From the NCBI GenBank assembly GCA_937998355.1, contig CALLDI010000001.1, positions 124,001 to 188,000 on the forward strand: a DNA stretch of 64,000 nt, in the 5' to 3' direction. This document shows, piece after piece, positions 60,950 through 64,000 of this stretch. This stretch comes from an uncultured Eggerthella sp. (GTDB lineage Bacteria; Actinomycetota; Coriobacteriia; Coriobacteriales; Eggerthellaceae). Each line of letters starts with the position of its first letter. Within the stretch, counting starts at the first letter, position 1. Position numbers and translations under genes: made by a program. Under the pieces are notes generated by a model that saw nothing but the letters and a program-made list of their open reading frames with translations, had not been told where the DNA came from and ran no database searches.

Positions 60950-61702
60950 CTACACGTCCAAGCTCTTCAAGACGTCCTGCATGGTGAAGAAACCTTTCTT
61001 GCCTGCGATGAAGTGAGCAGCGAGCACTGCGCCATTGGCGAAGGCGCTGCGCGAGAAGGATTCATGGATGATGGTGATGCGCTCGTTCTCGCTCGCGGCA
61101 GTAAGCTCGTGTACGCCTACGTAACCGCCCGCACGCATGTACGAGATGCTCACGTCGTGATCTTCGGCGGCATTCGCGATCATCTGCGCAGTGGCGGTAA
61201 CAGGAGCCTTGTCCGCGCGATGACGTTCCATGATGGCGAAATCGAAATCGGGCAGCAATCGTGAGAGTCTGCGCGTTACTTCGATGAGCAGATTGATGCC
61301 GAGCGTGATGTTCGGCGCGTAGACGATGCCGATGCTCCCGTCGTTCGCTTTCTTCTGCATGGCTTCGAATGCGGATTCTTCGTGGTTGGTGGTGCACACG
61401 ACCAGATTGCAACCGACCTTGCAGCAAAGATCGCACAGCTGTGCTGTGAACTTCGAACTTGAGAAATCGATCAGCACCTCAGCCTCCTTCATAGCGGGAT
61501 GGCTCGCTGCTTGCGAGATCGGAACGACCGGACATGCATGCATTCGCTTGCTGGGGTATTTGAGGGCTTCTGCGATGGTGCGTCCGGCAGCATCGCTCTC
61601 ATCTCGACAGATCGCACACACGAGCGTGTCGTCAGTCTTCTCGATGATGTATTCGGCGAGCGCTCTGCCCGCTTTACCTAGTCCGCTGATAGCGATCTTC
61701 AC
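60950..61702 (-). CDS. dapB: 4-hydroxy-tetrahydrodipicolinate reductase, divergent
   Basis: A 250-aa NAD(P)H-dependent reductase of the lysine/DAP pathway. The Rossmann start is VKIAISGLGKAGRALAEYI. The usual mid-protein motif E-x-H-H-x-x-K is here ERHRADKAPVTATA: the first His and the Lys are kept but the second His is Arg and the PSGTA part is altered. C-terminal text SYMRAGGYVGVHELTAASENERI and ESFSRSAFANGAVLAA matches DapB. GTG 61702 has GGAGG upstream. DapL and DapF are encoded in this window, so the route is consistent, but substrate or coenzyme differences are possible given the active-site change. Confidence 0.82.
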   Translation of the reverse strand: MKIAISGLGKAGRALAEYIIEKTDDTLVCAICRDESDAAGRTIAEALKYPSKRMHACPVVPISQAASHPAMKEAEVLIDFSSSKFTAQLCDLCCKVGCNLVVCTTNHEESAFEAMQKKANDGSIGIVYAPNITLGINLLIEVTRRLSRLLPDFDFAIMERHRADKAPVTATAQMIANAAEDHDVSISYMRAGGYVGVHELTAASENERITIIHESFSRSAFANGAVLAAHFIAGKKGFFTMQDVLKSLDV

Positions 61703-62052
61703 GGTACCCCTCCATCGCATACGATTCGCTCAAGCCCGAGAGCATTCGCTGGCGTTCGTGGCGGAGCATGGTCTTCGACCCCGAACAGAGCACTGAGCTT
61801 CATCTTTCGAGCGCCTTCGTTTCGATCAGGTAAAAAGTTCGCAGAGAACCAATGCCTTCGATCGAGGATGAATTCGCTCAACATGTTCTTTTATATTCGG
61901 ATTTCATATACGATCATACCGCAACGTGCGGTAGTTCTGCCTTCTCTACATGATTCCCGAACAAAATTAAGAAGTTCACGATGCGCACAATAGGAGTATC
62001 ATCTATAGATCAGTCTTCATCTTATGATCGCTCGAGAAAGAAAGGATTGGCT
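61703..62052. promoter_or_regulatory. Divergent intergenic region between dapB and argC
   Basis: This 350-bp region has no coding frame with a ribosome-binding site. It contains a 7-bp inverted repeat TACCGCA / TGCGGTA with loop ACG (61917-61933), a possible operator, and a candidate argC promoter TTCACG (61975-61980), 16 bp, TATCAT (61997-62002). The segment 61880-62010 is AT-rich. No clear ARG-box pair was identified. Confidence 0.4.
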
Positions 62053-63114
62053 ATGAGTTTATTGACTGGCATCATCGGTGCTACTGGATTCGCAGGAGCT
62101 GAACTGGTCCGAATCATCTCTCGCCATCCTGAATTCGACCTTCGTGTGATCACGTCTTCGACTGATGAAGGCATGGCCATTTCCGAGCTCTATCCCGCGC
62201 TCGAAGGCGTGTGCGATCTTGAGTTCGAGGCTCATAACACCACATCGCTGGCGGATTGCGATGTCGTCTTCATGGCAACGCCGCATACGGCGGCCATGAC
62301 GCTCGTTCCCGATCTGTTGGCAGCGGACGTTTCCGTCTTCGATCTTTCGGCGGATTTTCGTTTGAAGGACCCTGCGGTCTTCGAGAAATGGTACGGAACG
62401 CCTCATACGGCCACCGATCTGCTCGAGCGGGCATTCTTCGGCTTGCCCGAGATCACGGAGGCAGCGCTCGAGGATGCGCATAAACTCCACGCACAGCATC
62501 ATCCTACGTTGGTCGCCTGTGCAGGTTGCTACCCAACGGCTACTTCGCTCGCAGCGTGGCCCGCAGTGGCGCTCACCGAGGGCATCGTGGTGGTCGATGC
62601 TATCTCCGGCGTGACCGGGGCAGGGCGCAGTGCGAACGCGCGCACGCATTTTTGCAATGCGAACGACAACTTCGAGGCTTATAGCGTCGCCTCGCATCGC
62701 CATACTCCCGAGATCGAACAGATCCTCGGCGTCGAAGGGCGACTGGTATTCACGCCGCATCTCGCGCCCGCGAACCGCGGACTGCTCTCTACGGTAACGA
62801 TGCAGCTCACCGCCGAAGCGCGCGAGCAGCATACGCTCGAGTCGCTCCATGCGCTCTATGCTGAGACCTTTGATGACGACTATCCGTTCGTCACCGTCTT
62901 ACCGCTCGGTCAGATGCCGCGCACTGCTTCGGTGGTGGGTACGAACAATGCCCATATCGGCATCGCGTATCAGGAATCGACCGGCACGCTCATCGCAGTA
63001 TGCGCGATCGACAATCTCTGCAAAGGCGCTGCTGGCCAGGCGGTCCAGTGCGCTAATATCGTTTGCGGATTCGATCAACGATGCGGGCTCGACCTGGTGG
63101 CGCTTCCTGTTTAG
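62053..63114 (+). CDS. argC: N-acetyl-gamma-glutamyl-phosphate reductase
   Basis: A 353-aa NADPH-dependent reductase for the third step of arginine synthesis. GIIGATGFAGAELVRII is the nucleotide loop, the catalytic Cys159 lies in VACAGCYPTATSLA, and ISGVTGAGRSAN and SHRHTPEIEQ follow, with the C-terminal CAIDNLCKGAAGQAVQ. ATG 62053 has AAAGGA 6 nt upstream; the 24-residue in-frame extension before it is not family-like and overlaps the promoter. It is followed by argJ after 155 bp. Confidence 0.96.
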   Translation: MSLLTGIIGATGFAGAELVRIISRHPEFDLRVITSSTDEGMAISELYPALEGVCDLEFEAHNTTSLADCDVVFMATPHTAAMTLVPDLLAADVSVFDLSADFRLKDPAVFEKWYGTPHTATDLLERAFFGLPEITEAALEDAHKLHAQHHPTLVACAGCYPTATSLAAWPAVALTEGIVVVDAISGVTGAGRSANARTHFCNANDNFEAYSVASHRHTPEIEQILGVEGRLVFTPHLAPANRGLLSTVTMQLTAEAREQHTLESLHALYAETFDDDYPFVTVLPLGQMPRTASVVGTNNAHIGIAYQESTGTLIAVCAIDNLCKGAAGQAVQCANIVCGFDQRCGLDLVALPV

Positions 63115-63269
63115 GGAGTAGCCGGTCGGCGCGTCGCCAAAGCGCGTGAGCGTTTTCGTTGCACCGAACCAGTTCGAGCGTTTCTCATCCCATGCAGCAT
63201 TTCGCTGTGTCTTTTGAAAAATCTGCACCCAAGCCTTCATGCAGGGCTCTCTGATAAAAGGATAAGACC

Positions 63270-64000
63270 ATGGAACAATCTTCTTCACCAGTAGTTTGGA
63301 ACGGCATCGAGCTCACCCTTATCGATCGGGGCGGCGTCGCGAGCGCGCCCGGTTTTCGCGCAGGCGGCATTCATGCCGGATTTCGCAAGGATCCCGAACG
63401 GCTGGATATGGCGCTCGTCGAGGCTGATGAGCTCTATCCCGCAGCGGCAACGTTCACCCAGAACATCTTCTGCGCAGCGCCCGTCATCATTTCGAAGGAG
63501 CATTTGGATGGCCGCAATTTCGGTCTGGCGCGTGCGGTCGTCGTCAATTCGGGATGCGCTAACGCGGCAACGGGGTCGATCGGTCTCGAAGCAGCGAAGC
63601 GCACCTGCGATATCGTCGCTTCCGCCGTTGGTTGCAGTGCAGAAGACGTGCTCGTGGCTTCTACAGGAGTGATCGGGCAGATCCTCGACACGACGCCATT
63701 CGAAGCTGCGGTGCCCACGCTGCATCAGAACATGACGCGCGAGACAGGCGCGGATGCGGCGCGCGCGATCATGACCACCGATACCGTACCGAAGGAGATC
63801 GCGGTCACGTACGTTAGCAAGGACCCAGCGCTCGCGGGCGCCACCATCACGGTAGGCGGCATGGCGAAGGGTTCGGGTATGATCATGCCGAACATGGCTA
63901 CCATGATCGCAGTGCTCACGACCGATGCGCCACTCGGTGCAGAGGTGCTCCACAAAGCGCTCGTGCACAGCGTGAATCAGAGCTTCAACAAGGTCACGGT
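63270..64000 (+). CDS. argJ: Glutamate N-acetyltransferase/amino-acid acetyltransferase ArgJ (3' end missing)
   Basis: The first 243 codons of ArgJ, cut by the window edge. The protein is an Ntn-fold enzyme that recycles or makes N-acetylglutamate in arginine synthesis. Visible blocks are GFRAGGIHAGFRK, ARAVVVNSGCANAATG, VLVASTGVIGQ, AIMTTDTVPKE and GGMAKGSGMIMPNMATM, whose Thr211 is the autoprocessing nucleophile. ATG 63270 has AAAGGA 7 nt upstream. The presence of argJ suggests the cyclic acetyl pathway. Confidence 0.95.
   Translation, partial: MEQSSSPVVWNGIELTLIDRGGVASAPGFRAGGIHAGFRKDPERLDMALVEADELYPAAATFTQNIFCAAPVIISKEHLDGRNFGLARAVVVNSGCANAATGSIGLEAAKRTCDIVASAVGCSAEDVLVASTGVIGQILDTTPFEAAVPTLHQNMTRETGADAARAIMTTDTVPKEIAVTYVSKDPALAGATITVGGMAKGSGMIMPNMATMIAVLTTDAPLGAEVLHKALVHSVNQSFNKVT

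Noticed and set aside
61981..62052. 24-residue N-terminal extension of ArgC
   Set aside because: The extension lacks family residues and covers the likely promoter; the ATG at 62053 has a good AAAGGA and starts exactly at the nucleotide-binding fold.
1..64000. CRISPR arrays, prophage, insertion sequences or integrated elements
   Set aside because: No regularly spaced direct repeats, no transposase, integrase or phage structural genes, and no tRNA-associated direct repeats were seen at either tRNA gene.

Overview
The window reads as a chromosomal segment of a moderately GC-rich actinobacterium, most likely a member of the class Coriobacteriia (Eggerthellaceae-like). This is an inference from three things: an actinobacterial FHA/phosphatase/RodA/PBP/PASTA-kinase cluster with RodA and PBP fused, a GatCAB operon combined with LL-diaminopimelate aminotransferase lysine synthesis, and many GTG starts. 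No phage, insertion sequence, plasmid or CRISPR signature was seen. Gene density is high and almost everything is core metabolism or housekeeping.

Layout. 1-7.6 kb: the start of a truncated gene, tRNA-Arg(CCU) with its terminator, then a minus-strand cell-envelope signalling cluster fhaA - fhaB-like - PP2C phosphatase - RodA/FtsW::PBP fusion - PASTA Ser/Thr kinase. 7.8-15.6 kb: tRNA-Leu(CAG), a SstT-like Ser/Thr symporter, a phosphoglycerate dehydrogenase, RNase HI, EngB/YsxC GTPase, a MscS channel, a DUF4012 membrane protein and a universal stress protein. 15.9-19.3 kb: the gatCAB operon for tRNA-dependent amidation. 19.5-25.6 kb: a Gfo/Idh/MocA oxidoreductase, two tandem paralogous MFS transporters, an AT-rich palindrome-filled divergent region, and an OmpR-type two-component system. 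25.6-32.6 kb: a compact his operon (hisZG-D-C-B-H-A-F) whose first gene fuses HisZ and HisG. 32.7-35.6 kb: a second universal stress protein and a FUSC-type membrane protein. 35.6-54.6 kb: a long minus-strand block of nitrogen and amino-acid metabolism (purF, dapL, dapF, carB, carA, type III glutamine synthetase, gltD, gltB, a CoA-transferase, hisI). 54.7-58.7 kb: pheST behind a T-box leader. 58.7-64 kb: a small membrane protein, a two-gene Fluc/CrcB fluoride channel, an FKBP-type isomerase, a divergent dapB, argC, and argJ running off the end.

How it fits together. The kinase, phosphatase and FHA proteins form a phospho-threonine circuit that sits on the elongation/division peptidoglycan synthase. 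The GS/GOGAT pair supplies glutamine and glutamate next to glutamine-consuming enzymes (CarA, PurF, HisH), and GatCAB uses glutamine for tRNA amidation. dapL, dapF and dapB supply meso-diaminopimelate and lysine, linking back to the cell wall.

The least explained signals are (i) a two-copy dispersed element with a shared core of about 58 bp, a hairpin with a compensatory base-pair change, and arms that differ between copies yet remain self-complementary; (ii) three stacked inverted repeats between the MFS pair and the two-component system; and (iii) the HisZ-HisG and RodA-PBP fusions. Start sites were chosen mainly from ribosome-binding sites visible upstream; several differ from the longest open frame.
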